Source: Alphaproteobacteria bacterium
Lineage (GTDB): Bacteria; Pseudomonadota; Alphaproteobacteria; Rhodobacterales; Rhodobacteraceae
Assembly: GCA_030148665.1 (NCBI GenBank)
Contig: JASBSZ010000015.1
Span: forward strand, 62,001 to 126,000
Direction: 5' to 3'
DNA length: 64,000 nucleotides
Within the stretch, counting starts at the first letter, position 1; each line of letters begins with the position of its first letter. The translations under genes and the position numbers were made by a program. Under the pieces are notes generated by a model that made no database searches, was not told the DNA's origin, and worked only from the letters and a program-made list of their open reading frames with translations. Below are positions 54,625 to 63,892 of this stretch, piece after piece.

Positions 54625-55194
54625 TCAGCCGCTTTCCCCGGCGTCGATCACCGGGATGTTGGTAGGGCGGCCGTCAATGGTGTGTGTGTTCTTTTCACGC
54701 CACCAGCGATGAATGCCATCGCTTCCCTTGTCTTCGGCCCATTTTGCCAATGTGTCCCGCTCGCCGCGGTAATCCATGAATGGCACGCCATACCCGCACG
54801 AGGTCTGGAGCATTTCCACATTCATGTCAAAGACCTGTCGCGCCGCCACCGACGGGGGGAACAGACCGGCAAGATCATCGAATCCCGCATCTCCCGGCTG
54901 CAGCGTCAACGCCGTCCCATAGGCCCGCATGATCAGCGGGCGCGTGGTGAACGAACACCACATCAGCGTCATCCGGTTGGCCTGCAGCAGATGCCCGGCG
55001 GTCTCGTTGCCGCTGCCGGTCAGGTTCAGCCAGACGATGCGGTTCGGCCCCATCACCCGCAGTGAATCCATCCCCTTGGGCGAGATGTTCACCCTTCCCT
55101 CGGGCGCGGCCGTGCCGACGAAAAAGATATGCTGCTCCTCGATGAACGCCCGGTTCCGGTCATCTATGTGATCAAACTGCTTTGCCACGGCCAT
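54625..55194 (-). CDS. Pyridoxamine 5'-phosphate oxidase-family (FMN-binding) protein
   Basis: A 189-residue PPOX-type split-barrel protein: IFFVGTAAPEGRVNISPKGMDSLRV, VWLNLTGSGNETAGHL and LMWCSFTTRPLIMRAYG are typical blocks. It likely binds FMN or a related cofactor, but it is not PdxH. It follows glmS on the minus strand with copy 2 of the dispersed element in between. Function unknown. Confidence 0.82.
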   Translation of the reverse strand: MAVAKQFDHIDDRNRAFIEEQHIFFVGTAAPEGRVNISPKGMDSLRVMGPNRIVWLNLTGSGNETAGHLLQANRMTLMWCSFTTRPLIMRAYGTALTLQPGDAGFDDLAGLFPPSVAARQVFDMNVEMLQTSCGYGVPFMDYRGERDTLAKWAEDKGSDGIHRWWREKNTHTIDGRPTNIPVIDAGESG

Positions 55195-55199
55195 GCCCC

Positions 55200-55256
55200 T
55201 TCTTCTTTGTTCAAATACGCCGGGGGAGTCGCGCCAGCGACGGGGGCAGCGCCCCC
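55200..55256 (-). repeat. Dispersed 3' element, copy 2
   Basis: On the minus strand, just after glmS: hairpin GGGGGC-GCT-GCCCCC (55242-55256), a second stem GTCGC-TGGC-GCGAC, then GCGTATTTGAACAAAGAAGA and a final A (55200-55220). It has the same order, hairpin then conserved tail, as copy 1. Confidence 0.7.
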
Positions 55257-55273
55257 AATCCCCGGGTAAAAAC

Positions 55274-57097
55274 CTATTCCACCGTCACCGATTTGGCGAG
55301 GTTCCTCGGCTGGTCCACATCGGTGCCCTTGGTCACGGCGGTATGATAGGCCAGCAGCTGCGCCGGCACCGCATATACGATGGGGGCCAGCAGCGGGGCG
55401 ACATCCGGCATGACGATCGTCTCCCACACGCCTTCGCCGGCCTCGCGCGCACCGGCGGCATCGGTGATCAGCACGATCCGCCCGCCGCGCGCCATGACCT
55501 CCTGCATGTTGGAAACCGTCTTGTCGAACAGATCGTCGCGCGGGGCCATCACGATCACCGGCATGTGTTCGTCGATCAGCGCGATGGGGCCGTGCTTGAG
55601 CTCGCCGCTGGCATAGCCCTCGGCGTGGATATAGCTGATCTCCTTCAGCTTGAGAGCCCCCTCCAGCGCCAGCGGAAACATCACCCCGCGGCCCAGAAAC
55701 AGCACGTCGCGGGCCTCGGCCAGCTTGCGGGCGATGTCGCGGATGCTGTCCTCGGCCAGCAGCGCTGCATTGACAAGCTGCGGCAGGCTGGCAAGTGCTG
55801 CGCAAAGTTCGGCCTCGCGCGCGGCGTCGATCTGCCCCTTCTGGCGCGCGGCCGTGATCATCAGCGCGGCCAGCGTGACCAGCTGGCAGGTAAAGGCCTT
55901 GGTCGAGGCAACGCCGATTTCCGGCCCCGCCAGAATCGGCAAGGCCATGTCGGATTCCCGCGCAATCGTGCTTTCGGCGACATTCACGACCGCCACGGTT
56001 TTCGCCACCTTGCCGCTGCAATAGCGCAGTGCCGCCAGCGTGTCGGCGGTCTCGCCCGACTGGCTGACAAATATCGCCACCCCGTCCGCGTCCAGCGGGG
56101 GCTCGCGATAGCGGAACTCCGAGGCGACATCCAGCTCGACCGGGATGCGCGCCAGACATTCGAACCAGTATTTTGCCACCAGACAGGCCAGATAGGCGGT
56201 ACCGCAGGCCACCATGGTGATGCCCCTGGTCTGCGTGAAATCGATGCCGGCATCGGGCAGACGCGCCGATTTGCCATCGGCGCTGAGGTAATGATTGACG
56301 GCGTGGCCCAGAACCGCGGGCTGTTCGGCGATTTCCTTGGCCATGAAATGCTTGTAGCCGCCCTTGTCGGCGACCCCACCGTCAAGGCGGATCTCGCGGA
56401 TTTCGCGATTTGCAGGCCGGCCCCCGGCGTCGTAAATCTCGGCGCCCGCGCGGGTGATGATGGCAAGATCGCCCTCTTCCAGATAGGTGACGCGGTCGGT
56501 CATGGGCGCCAGCGCCAGCGCGTCGGAGCCGACGAACATTTCCTCCTCGCCATGCCCGATCGCCAGTGGCGAGCCCTTGCGCGCGGCGATCAGCAGGTCG
56601 TCATGGCCCTCGATCAGGAAACACAGCGCGTAGGCGCCTTCCAGCCGGGCGATGGTCTGCTGCGCGGCCTCTTTCGGGGCTAGCCCCTGGTCAATATGGT
56701 GTTCCATCAGCAGCGCGACGGTTTCGGTGTCGGTATCGGTGACGAAATCGCGCCCCTTTTCGGCCAGCCCGGCGCGCAGTTCGCGGAAATTCTCGATGAT
56801 CCCGTTGTGGACGACCGCCACGCGTCCGGCGCGGTGGGGATGCGCGTTTTCGACCGTCGCCGCCCCGTGGGTGGCCCAGCGGGTGTGTCCGATGCCCGCC
56901 TTGCCGGGCAGCGGTTCATGAACCAGCAGGTCGGACAGGTTGATCAGCTTGCCGGTGGCACGGCGCCGGTCAAGCCGGCCGTCATGGATGGTGGCAATGC
57001 CGGCGCTGTCATAGCCGCGATATTCCAGCCGCTTCAGCGCGTCCAGTATGAGGGGGGAAACCTCGTGTTTGCCAAGAATGCCTACAATGCCGCACAT
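55274..57097 (-). CDS. glmS: Glutamine-fructose-6-phosphate aminotransferase
   Basis: A 607-residue GlmS: catalytic N-terminal Cys in MCGIVGILG, RLEYRGYDSAGIA, glutaminase domain to about 240, then two SIS domains (SQSGETADTLAALR and LGRGVMFPLALEGALKLKEISY) and the C-terminal KSVTVE. It makes glucosamine-6-phosphate for peptidoglycan and LPS. It follows glmU by 21 bases in the same operon. Confidence 0.97.
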   Translation of the reverse strand: MCGIVGILGKHEVSPLILDALKRLEYRGYDSAGIATIHDGRLDRRRATGKLINLSDLLVHEPLPGKAGIGHTRWATHGAATVENAHPHRAGRVAVVHNGIIENFRELRAGLAEKGRDFVTDTDTETVALLMEHHIDQGLAPKEAAQQTIARLEGAYALCFLIEGHDDLLIAARKGSPLAIGHGEEEMFVGSDALALAPMTDRVTYLEEGDLAIITRAGAEIYDAGGRPANREIREIRLDGGVADKGGYKHFMAKEIAEQPAVLGHAVNHYLSADGKSARLPDAGIDFTQTRGITMVACGTAYLACLVAKYWFECLARIPVELDVASEFRYREPPLDADGVAIFVSQSGETADTLAALRYCSGKVAKTVAVVNVAESTIARESDMALPILAGPEIGVASTKAFTCQLVTLAALMITAARQKGQIDAAREAELCAALASLPQLVNAALLAEDSIRDIARKLAEARDVLFLGRGVMFPLALEGALKLKEISYIHAEGYASGELKHGPIALIDEHMPVIVMAPRDDLFDKTVSNMQEVMARGGRIVLITDAAGAREAGEGVWETIVMPDVAPLLAPIVYAVPAQLLAYHTAVTKGTDVDQPRNLAKSVTVE

Positions 57098-57118
57098 GGG
57101 ATGATTCCGTTTTCCAAA

Positions 57119-58477
57119 TCAGTTTTCGGTTTTCAATTTCTTTGCCTTGATCGCCCGCAGACGGGCCATGTGCTTGCGCGCCAGCCCCTCGCGCGTGACC
57201 TGCTGGCTGCGCTCCAGCGCCAGCGCGCCGTCGGGCACGTCGCGGGTAATCACGCTGCCCGAGCCGGTCACCGCCTCGTCGCCCACGCTGATCGGCGCCA
57301 CCAGTGCCGTGTTCGAGCCGATGAAGGCATGCTTGCCGATACGTGTGCGGTGCTTCATCACCCCGTCGTAATTGCAGGTGATGGTGCCCGCGCCGATATT
57401 GGCGGCGTCCCCCACATCGGCATCGCCGATATAGGAAAGGTGGTTGGCCTTGGCCCCTTCGCCGAGGATGGCGTTCTTGATCTCGACGAAATTGCCCACA
57501 TGGGCGTCATTGCCGATCTCGGCGCCGGGGCGCAGCCGGGCAAAGGGGCCGATGATGGCGCCCTGGCTTATGTGGCAGCCTTCGAGATGGCAGAACGCGC
57601 GGATCTCGGCGCCGGTTTCAACCGTGACCTCGGGACCGAAAAAGACATTCGGCCCGATCACCACATCGCGCCCGATCACCGTGTCATGGGCCAGAAACAC
57701 CGTTTCCGGGGCGGTCATGGTCACGCCTGACTCAAGAAGTTCGGCGCGCGCGCGCGCCTGAAGGGCGGCCTCGGCGGCGGCGAGCTCGGCGCGCGAGTTG
57801 ATGCCCATGGTCTCGGCCTCGTCGCAGATCACGACGCCCGATGACAGGCCGCGGGCACGCGCCAGCGCGACGATGTCGGTCAGGTAATATTCGCCGCTGG
57901 CGTTGTCATTGCCGATTTCGGCCACCAGTTCGAACAGCAGTGCGGCCGGGGCGCAGATGACGCCCGAATTGCACAGCCTGACCTGCAATTCCTCGGGGCC
58001 CGCGTCCTTGGCCTCGACAATGGCCTCGAGCGCGCCCGTTCCATCCACGATCAACCGCCCGTAGCGCCCCGGATTGGCGGCCTCGAAGCCCAGCACCACG
58101 ATGTCGTGCCGGCTGCGGGCCTCTTGCATCGCGCTCAGCGTTTCGGGGCGGATCAGGGGGGTGTCGCCGTACAGCACGATCACATCGCCCTTGAACGCCT
58201 CAAGTGCCGCGCGGGCCTGTTCGACGGCGTGCCCCGTGCCTTTCTGTTCGAATTGCTCGACGATGGTGATTTCCGGGTCAATCGCGCGCGCCGCGGCGGC
58301 CACGGCTTCGCCGCCATGACCGACCACCAGAACGCTGCGCCTTGCGCCGATGGCGGCGCCGGTCTGCATCACATGCTGCAACAGCGGCGCGCCGGCGAGG
58401 CGGTGCAGCACCTTGGGAAGGTCGGATTTCATCCTTGTGCCCTGGCCCGCGGCCAGGATGAGCGTCGCTATGGGCAT
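57119..58477 (-). CDS. glmU: Bifunctional GlmU (uridyltransferase/acetyltransferase)
   Basis: A 452-residue GlmU. N-terminal pyrophosphorylase: LILAAGQGTRMKSDLPKVLH and VLYGDTPLI; C-terminal left-handed beta-helix of hexapeptide repeats (about 250-430), including GPFARLRPGAEIGNDAHVGNFVEIKN. It makes UDP-N-acetylglucosamine from glucosamine-1-phosphate. Upstream of glmS, divergent from gph. Confidence 0.97.
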   Translation of the reverse strand: MPIATLILAAGQGTRMKSDLPKVLHRLAGAPLLQHVMQTGAAIGARRSVLVVGHGGEAVAAAARAIDPEITIVEQFEQKGTGHAVEQARAALEAFKGDVIVLYGDTPLIRPETLSAMQEARSRHDIVVLGFEAANPGRYGRLIVDGTGALEAIVEAKDAGPEELQVRLCNSGVICAPAALLFELVAEIGNDNASGEYYLTDIVALARARGLSSGVVICDEAETMGINSRAELAAAEAALQARARAELLESGVTMTAPETVFLAHDTVIGRDVVIGPNVFFGPEVTVETGAEIRAFCHLEGCHISQGAIIGPFARLRPGAEIGNDAHVGNFVEIKNAILGEGAKANHLSYIGDADVGDAANIGAGTITCNYDGVMKHRTRIGKHAFIGSNTALVAPISVGDEAVTGSGSVITRDVPDGALALERSQQVTREGLARKHMARLRAIKAKKLKTEN

Positions 58478-58608
58478 CGGTATTCCTGTCGTTGCTGGGG
58501 ATTGGTTGTAACGCCTTGGGCGGGCGGCGGAAAGGCGACAGCCATCAACAATGCTTTCGGTTCATTACACTTGTTCCTATAAGCGGTTCATAGACAGGCG
58601 GAGCAGAC

Positions 58609-59277
58609 ATGAAAACGGTTATTTTCGACCTTGACGGCACATTGGCGGATACCAGCGCAGACCTGATTGCGGCGGCCAACGCGGCCTTTCGCATGGGCGG
58701 CCTTGACGTGGCGCTCGACGCGCAGGCCGATGCGCTGACGGCCTTTCACGGCGGGCGCGCCATGTTGCGGCTGGGGTTCTCGCGGCTTGCGGGCGGCTGG
58801 GACGAGGGCGATATCGACCGGCTCTACCCGATGCTGCTGGAATATTACGGCAACAACATCAACCACCACACGCGCCTGTATGACGGGGTGGTCGAGATGC
58901 TCGATGCGCTGGCCGCGGCGGGCATGGCGCTGGGCATCTGCACCAACAAGCCCGAGGCGCTGGCCGAAACCCTTGTGCGCGAACTGGGGATCCGCGACTA
59001 TTTCGGCGCGCTGCTGGGGGCTGACAGTATCGCGGTGAAAAAGCCCGATCCAGAACATCTGCTGGAAACCGTGCGCCGCCTTGGTGGCGATACCCGCAAT
59101 GCCGTGCTGGTGGGCGACACCGTGACCGACCGCGAGGCCGGCCGCGCGGCGGGCGTGCCGGTGGTGCTGGTGACATTTGGCCCGGCAGGCAGCGAGGTGG
59201 CGCGGCTGGAACCCGAGGCGCTGCTGGATCACTACCGCGACCTGCCCGGGGTGCTGGGGCGGTTGGGTCTGGGGTGA
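58609..59277 (+). CDS. gph: Phosphoglycolate phosphatase (HAD family)
   Basis: A 222-residue HAD phosphatase: motif I FDLDGTLADTSADL (nucleophilic Asp), motif II CTNK, motif III KKPDPEHLL, motif IV VGDTVTDREAGRAAG. The cap domain is of the Gph type. It removes phosphoglycolate formed by DNA repair or Rubisco. The glmU-gph divergence is common in this group. Confidence 0.93.
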   Translation: MKTVIFDLDGTLADTSADLIAAANAAFRMGGLDVALDAQADALTAFHGGRAMLRLGFSRLAGGWDEGDIDRLYPMLLEYYGNNINHHTRLYDGVVEMLDALAAAGMALGICTNKPEALAETLVRELGIRDYFGALLGADSIAVKKPDPEHLLETVRRLGGDTRNAVLVGDTVTDREAGRAAGVPVVLVTFGPAGSEVARLEPEALLDHYRDLPGVLGRLGLG

Positions 59278-59314
59278 GGCCGACGGCGTGCGTTTGCGGA
59301 TAGCATTGGATTGT

Positions 59315-59336
59315 GAGTATTTTTGCAAAGAAGAAG
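59315..59336 (+). repeat. Dispersed 3' element, copy 3
   Basis: GAGTATTTTTGCAAAGAAGA followed by AG, 38 bases after gph, in the sense orientation. Compared with copies 1 and 2 the middle is TTTTTGC instead of TTTGANC, and no strong GC hairpin precedes it. Confidence 0.55.
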
Positions 59337-59368
59337 CCCTGGCAGGGGCGTGATCGGGGAGAACTGTA

Positions 59369-60005
59369 ATGCATCCGAATCCGGCTTTCAGAGGCGCGTC
59401 GCGTGACGAGAACCTGGGTTTTGCCCGCGACAGGGGTTTTGGCGTGCTGATGGTGAATGGCGATCCCTTTCCCTTGTGCAGCCATGTTCCGTTTCTTCTT
59501 GCCGACGATGGAAAGTCAGCCGAGATGCATCTGGTCAGGTCCAACCCCATTCTGGGATGTCTTGCCGATGGGGGTGTTGCGGCCCGGATGGCGGTCAGCG
59601 GGCCAGATGGTTACGTGTCGCCCGATTGGTATGGTATGCCCGACCAAGTGCCCACATGGAACTATGTTGCGGTTCATCTGAGCGGTCGTCTACATGCATT
59701 GCCATCGGACGAGCTGTCTGGCCATCTGGAACGGCTGTCCCGTTTCTTCGAGGCACGGCTTGCTCCAAAGCCCCCCTGGGGGTTGGGCAAGCAAGGTCTC
59801 GTCAGAAGTATTGGCGCGGATGATGCGGATGATTGTTCCGGTCAGGCTGGATGTCGAAAAGGTCGAGGGGACGTGGAAGTTTTCGCAGAACAAGCCGGGT
59901 GAGGCGCGCCTTTCTGCGGCGCAGGGCGTGGAAGAAGCGGGCGAGATTGCTTTGGCCGAACTCATGCGGTTGTTATTAGACGGGCATGCGGACGCCCCCG
60001 ATTGA
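59369..60005 (+). pseudogene. paiB-like FMN-binding regulator gene broken by a 4-bp duplication
   Basis: The first part reads as a PaiB-family protein (MHPNPAFR, HLVRSNPI, SGPDGYVSPDWYGMPDQVPTWNYVA, APKPPWGLGK). After GLGK the frame changes, and the conserved C-terminus (LARMMRMIVPVRLDVEKVEGTWKFSQNK) continues in another frame to a stop at 60005. A tandem duplication GCAA-GCAA at 59787-59794 explains the shift: removing one copy restores a 210-residue protein of normal length. As read, translation stops at 59902 with an unrelated tail. A recent inactivation or a sequencing error are both possible. Confidence 0.85.
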
Positions 60006-60054
60006 CCCGCCACCCCGCGCCATCCTATGACGGGGCAAACAGCGAGGTGCCGTC

Positions 60055-61278
60055 TTGAAGACCCGTTTTACCGGAAATTTCACCCAGCAAGAGCCGATCC
60101 CCGAGGATGCCATCGCGGCGGCGGTTGCGGTGATGCGCTCGGGGCGGCTGCATCGCTATAACGTGGCCGAGGGCGAGGATGGCGAGGTTGCGCTGCTTGA
60201 ACGCGAATTTGCCGATCTCACGGGGGCGAAGTACTGTCTTGCGGTGGCCTCTGGCGGCTATGCGCTGGCCTGCGCCCTGCGCGCGGTCGGGGTGGGGCCG
60301 GGTGATCGGGTGTTGACCAATGGTTTCACGCTGGCCCCCGTGCCCGGCGCCATTGCCAGCCTTGGTGCGGAACCCGTGCTGGTCGAGGTGATGCCGGATC
60401 TGGTGATCGACCTCGACGATCTGGCGGCAAAGATCCGGTCCAGCGGCGCGCGGGTGCTTATGCTTTCCCACATGCGCGGCCATATCTGCGACATGGATCG
60501 CCTGATGGAATTGTGCGAGCGCGCGCAGGTGATGGTGATCGAGGATTGCGCCCACACCATGGGGGCGGCCTGGGATGGCGTGCCCTCGGGGCGGCACGGG
60601 GTGATCGGCTGCTATTCGACCCAGACCTACAAGCATGTCAATTCCGGCGAGGGCGGGTTGCTGGTCAGCGATGATGACGCGCTGATGGCGCGGATGATCC
60701 TGCTGTCGGGCAGCTACATGCTGTATGGCCGCCACCTGGCCGCCCCGCCGCCCGAGGCATTCAGGGACGTGCGCTATGAAACGCCCAATATCTCGGGCCG
60801 GATGGATAATCTGCGCGCGGCGATCCTGCGGCCGCAGCTTGTGCGCCTGCCCGAACAGGTGGCGGCGTGGAATGCGCGCTACCGCGTTGTCGAGGACGGC
60901 CTGCGCGGCGCACCGGGCATTGCCCTGGTCGAGCGCCCGGCGAAAGAGGCCTTTGTTGGCTCGTCCATCCAGTTCCGCCTGCCCGGTTTCGATGCGGCGC
61001 AGATCGGCGCGCTGCTGGACGCCTGCGCCGCCCGTGGGGTCGAGCTCAAGTGGTTCGGCGCGGATGAACCCACGGGATACACCTCGCGCCACGACAGCTG
61101 GCGCTATGCACCGGCGCAGGCCTTGCCGCGCACCGACGCGGTGCTGGCGACGTTGATCGACATGCGCCTGCCCCTGACCTTTTCGATCGAGGATTGCGCG
61201 CTGATCGCCGAGATCATTCGTGAAGAGGTCGCACTGCATGTCCGAGGCAAGGCCGCTCACGCAGGGCTCACGACCTGA
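60055..61278 (+). CDS. DegT/DnrJ/EryC1-family PLP aminotransferase
   Basis: A 407-residue sugar aminotransferase-type enzyme. VASGGYALACALRAVGVGPGD is the cofactor phosphate region, VIEDCAHTMGA gives the PLP-stacking Asp, and STQTYKHVNSGEGG contains the Schiff-base Lys. Family members transaminate nucleotide keto-sugars; related proteins act in antibiotic or osmolyte synthesis. The start is TTG 60055 with GAGG 8 bases ahead. No sugar dehydratase is adjacent, so the substrate is open. Confidence 0.85.
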   Translation: MKTRFTGNFTQQEPIPEDAIAAAVAVMRSGRLHRYNVAEGEDGEVALLEREFADLTGAKYCLAVASGGYALACALRAVGVGPGDRVLTNGFTLAPVPGAIASLGAEPVLVEVMPDLVIDLDDLAAKIRSSGARVLMLSHMRGHICDMDRLMELCERAQVMVIEDCAHTMGAAWDGVPSGRHGVIGCYSTQTYKHVNSGEGGLLVSDDDALMARMILLSGSYMLYGRHLAAPPPEAFRDVRYETPNISGRMDNLRAAILRPQLVRLPEQVAAWNARYRVVEDGLRGAPGIALVERPAKEAFVGSSIQFRLPGFDAAQIGALLDACAARGVELKWFGADEPTGYTSRHDSWRYAPAQALPRTDAVLATLIDMRLPLTFSIEDCALIAEIIREEVALHVRGKAAHAGLTT

Positions 61279-61434
61279 CACGCCGCTTCACATCCCTCTC
61301 ACGCGCGATCACGCGGGACGGTGTCTGCGCACACATCCCTTTCACGCCCCTTTGCGACAGGGTTGAACCGGCCTGCCGGTCTTTTCCGCTAGGCTCGGGG
61401 GGCAACATCTGTTGTCTCAGGGAGGAAAAGAAAA

Positions 61435-62304
61435 ATGACGGAAACTATGAAAAACGGCGTGGTGGGGTTTGCGGCAGCTGTCGTCGCAGGTGTCGTGCTG
61501 GCGACGGCGGCGGCGCAGGCTCATGGTGCGAAAAAGGCCCTCGGCCCCGGCGAGATGCGGGCCTCGGCCAACGGCACCGCGTTGTGGCAGTTCCCCGACA
61601 AGCGCCAGCTTGACCCGGCGCTGTTCGGCACCCCGGACAAACCGCTGAATGTCGAGCTTCTGCCGCTGAAGATGCGTCTGACCAACGCCGCCGGCACCGC
61701 CTATACCACGATCGCGAAACCGCTGATGTTTTCCAACAGGATCAAGATGACGACGGGCAGTTTCAAGATGACGGTGGCCGATCTCACGGCCAAGGACGGC
61801 AAGGGCTCGAAAGACAGGATCGCGATGGATGCGCGTTTCGTGGGTCCCAAGGGGCGCCAGTTCCGCGTGGTGATGAACAGGCTGATCACCGGCGGCGGCG
61901 ATCATCCGATGTTCGGCGGCGTCGGTACCGACGTGCTGATGCATGGCGGCACCGGCATCGGTACGCCGCTGGTGGCGCAGGAGTTTTCCTACATCACCGC
62001 GTGGGGGCTGGGTGATGTCTATATCGACGGCAACAAGGTTGACGAACGGCGGGTGATCCATGTGATGGTGTCCGAGCGCACGCGCGACGACAATTTCAGG
62101 ATCGGTTTCGGTGTTGCCAACCCGGACAAGCTGGAAATCCATCTGGCGATGCCGCCGCTCAAGGGCACGCCGAACGGGCCGGTGGCCAGCCCCATTCCCA
62201 CCGGGGTGATGCTGCCCAACGGCAAGGAGCAGCCCTTCATCCATGTCAACTTCTACGGCAATGCGCGCCTCGAGGGAGACAGGTTCTACCCGCCGCAGGG
62301 CTGA
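61435..62304 (+). CDS. Exported protein of unknown function
   Basis: A 289-residue protein with a clear signal peptide (hydrophobic stretch about 10-27, likely cleavage after AAAQA). The mature part is rich in beta-type sequence with GGGDHPMFGGVGTDVLMHGGTGIGTP in the middle and no cysteine in the mature chain. No family is recognised. A GGAGG ribosome binding site is present just upstream. It converges with an APC permease. It may be a periplasmic or surface protein; nothing more can be said. Confidence 0.7.
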   Translation: MTETMKNGVVGFAAAVVAGVVLATAAAQAHGAKKALGPGEMRASANGTALWQFPDKRQLDPALFGTPDKPLNVELLPLKMRLTNAAGTAYTTIAKPLMFSNRIKMTTGSFKMTVADLTAKDGKGSKDRIAMDARFVGPKGRQFRVVMNRLITGGGDHPMFGGVGTDVLMHGGTGIGTPLVAQEFSYITAWGLGDVYIDGNKVDERRVIHVMVSERTRDDNFRIGFGVANPDKLEIHLAMPPLKGTPNGPVASPIPTGVMLPNGKEQPFIHVNFYGNARLEGDRFYPPQG

Positions 62305-62363
62305 GCGTGAATCGATCGGGCAGGGGTAACCAGCCCCGCATGCCATGATCGCCGGGGTAACGG

Positions 62364-62385
62364 ACGGGCCGCCTTTCCGGCCCGT
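62364..62385. terminator. Hairpin between convergent genes
   Basis: Perfect 8-bp arms ACGGGCCG/CGGCCCGT with loop CCTTTC in the 85-base gap between the exported protein gene and the APC permease gene. It lacks a T-run but its position suggests a bidirectional terminator. Confidence 0.55.
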
Positions 62386-62389
62386 TCGA

Positions 62390-63724
62390 TCATCCCGGCC
62401 CGGTTTCGGGTTCGATTTCCGCGCCGTCCTGCGGATTGCGCGAGAACAGCCACGCCCCGAGTGTCAGCAGCAGGTAGATCGCGACGATAAAGCCCAACTG
62501 CTCGGGCGCATGGGTTGCCTCGTAATAGAGAATGAACCCGGTTCCGCCCACAAGCGCGACAATGCCAAGCAGCGTGATCGACCCGTTTGAGCGGGTGCGC
62601 ATGCGGATGCCGTGATTGGTCACCGCCAGCAGCAGCGATACCAGCAGAAATGTCACGCTGCCGAATTCCAGGATGACCCGCAGGTTGCCAGCCAGAACCA
62701 GCGCGCCCGAAGCGCCGGCCATCAGAAGGATCGCGTTTGCCGGGATGTCGCCCCGGCGCAGGCCCAGCCGTCGGGGCATGAACCCGTGCCCGGCAATCAC
62801 GGCGATCTGATGCGATGCGCCGAACAGGGTGCCGCTGATCGCGCTCATCGTGGCCAGCAACGCCCCCAGCACAACGACCGTGGCCCCGAAATCGCCCAGT
62901 GTCGTGGCGGACCCGGCCGCCAGCGCGTATTCCTTGTCGCGGATGATGTCGTCAAACGGGATCGCCAGGATCGCGGCCACGGCGATGATGACGTATACGG
63001 CGGTCGCGATCGCGATGGCGCCAAAGATCGAGCGGGGGACGTTCCGGTCCGGGTCGTCCATCTCGTTCATCGCGCCGATGACCAGTTCGAAACCCTCGTA
63101 GGCGACAAAGGTCACCGAGGCGACGATCAGGATGGCGACCATCGAAAAGGGTGGTGATTGCGAAAGCAGCACGGGCAAGGTGGCGCTGCCATTGGCCAGA
63201 AGCACCGCCGAGATGAGCGCCAGGATCAACAGCTTGGTATAGACCATGATATCCTCGATCTCGCCCATGCCCTTGACGCTCCACAGGTTGATGGCGGTAA
63301 AGATCGCGATGACGGCCAGCGCGACGAGCTTGCGCAGCCAGTCGTCGTCGGCCCAGGGGGTGCTGCTCAGCGCGTAGGACGCAAAGGTATAGGCATAGAG
63401 CGCGGTCGTGCTGATATAACCGAATACGACCCACCAGCCGATCAGCGAGGCCATGAAGGGGCGCGATGGATGGCTGCGCCGGATGAACGAGTAGGCGGCG
63501 CCCTCGTCGCGGTAGTGGAGGGCAAGTTTGACATAGGAATAGGATGCAAGCCCGGCAATCAGCCCGCCCAGCGCGATTGCCAGGGGCGAAAACACGCCGA
63601 CCATCCCGACCGAGATCCCCAGGATGGTAAAGATGCCACCTCCGATCATGCCGCCCAGTGCAATGGCCAGCAGCTCGGGCAGGCCGAGCGGTTTCTTCTT
63701 TGGTCGCCGTGGTCTGCGCTTCAT
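62390..63724 (-). CDS. APC-family amino acid permease
   Basis: A 444-residue membrane protein with about twelve hydrophobic segments. The N-terminal ALGGMIGGGIFTILG motif, followed by SYSYVKLALHYRDEGAAYSFIRR and, later, FVAYEGFELVIGAMNEM, is typical of the amino acid-polyamine-organocation superfamily. It imports or exchanges amino acids or amines; substrate unknown. Divergent from the isovaleryl-CoA dehydrogenase-like gene at the window end. Confidence 0.85.
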   Translation of the reverse strand: MKRRPRRPKKKPLGLPELLAIALGGMIGGGIFTILGISVGMVGVFSPLAIALGGLIAGLASYSYVKLALHYRDEGAAYSFIRRSHPSRPFMASLIGWWVVFGYISTTALYAYTFASYALSSTPWADDDWLRKLVALAVIAIFTAINLWSVKGMGEIEDIMVYTKLLILALISAVLLANGSATLPVLLSQSPPFSMVAILIVASVTFVAYEGFELVIGAMNEMDDPDRNVPRSIFGAIAIATAVYVIIAVAAILAIPFDDIIRDKEYALAAGSATTLGDFGATVVVLGALLATMSAISGTLFGASHQIAVIAGHGFMPRRLGLRRGDIPANAILLMAGASGALVLAGNLRVILEFGSVTFLLVSLLLAVTNHGIRMRTRSNGSITLLGIVALVGGTGFILYYEATHAPEQLGFIVAIYLLLTLGAWLFSRNPQDGAEIEPETGPG

Positions 63725-63852
63725 GCGGGTATCCTTTCGCCTGCTCGCAACATGTGCCTGTCGGACATGTTTGCCATTGTTGTCGGGGCAGATGCAATCC
63801 GCCGCGCCAGTTTCAAGGCCATTGACGCGGGGCTTTGTGATCGGCTAGTTAT

Positions 63853-63866
63853 TGAACAACTGTTCA
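63853..63866. promoter_or_regulatory. Perfect palindrome upstream of the acyl-CoA dehydrogenase gene
   Basis: TGAACA-AC-TGTTCA, 27-40 bases upstream of the ATG at 63893. Such a short perfect inverted repeat near the expected promoter is a good candidate operator, perhaps of a TetR-type regulator of branched-chain acyl-CoA catabolism. Confidence 0.5.
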
Positions 63867-63892
63867 TTTAATTTCCCGGAGGATCGCGTCGC

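Noticed and set aside
59369-59902. Short paiB-like protein as an intact gene or programmed frameshift
   Set aside because: The conserved second half lies in another frame right after a clean GCAA duplication, with no slippery sequence or stimulatory structure; a broken gene is the simpler reading.
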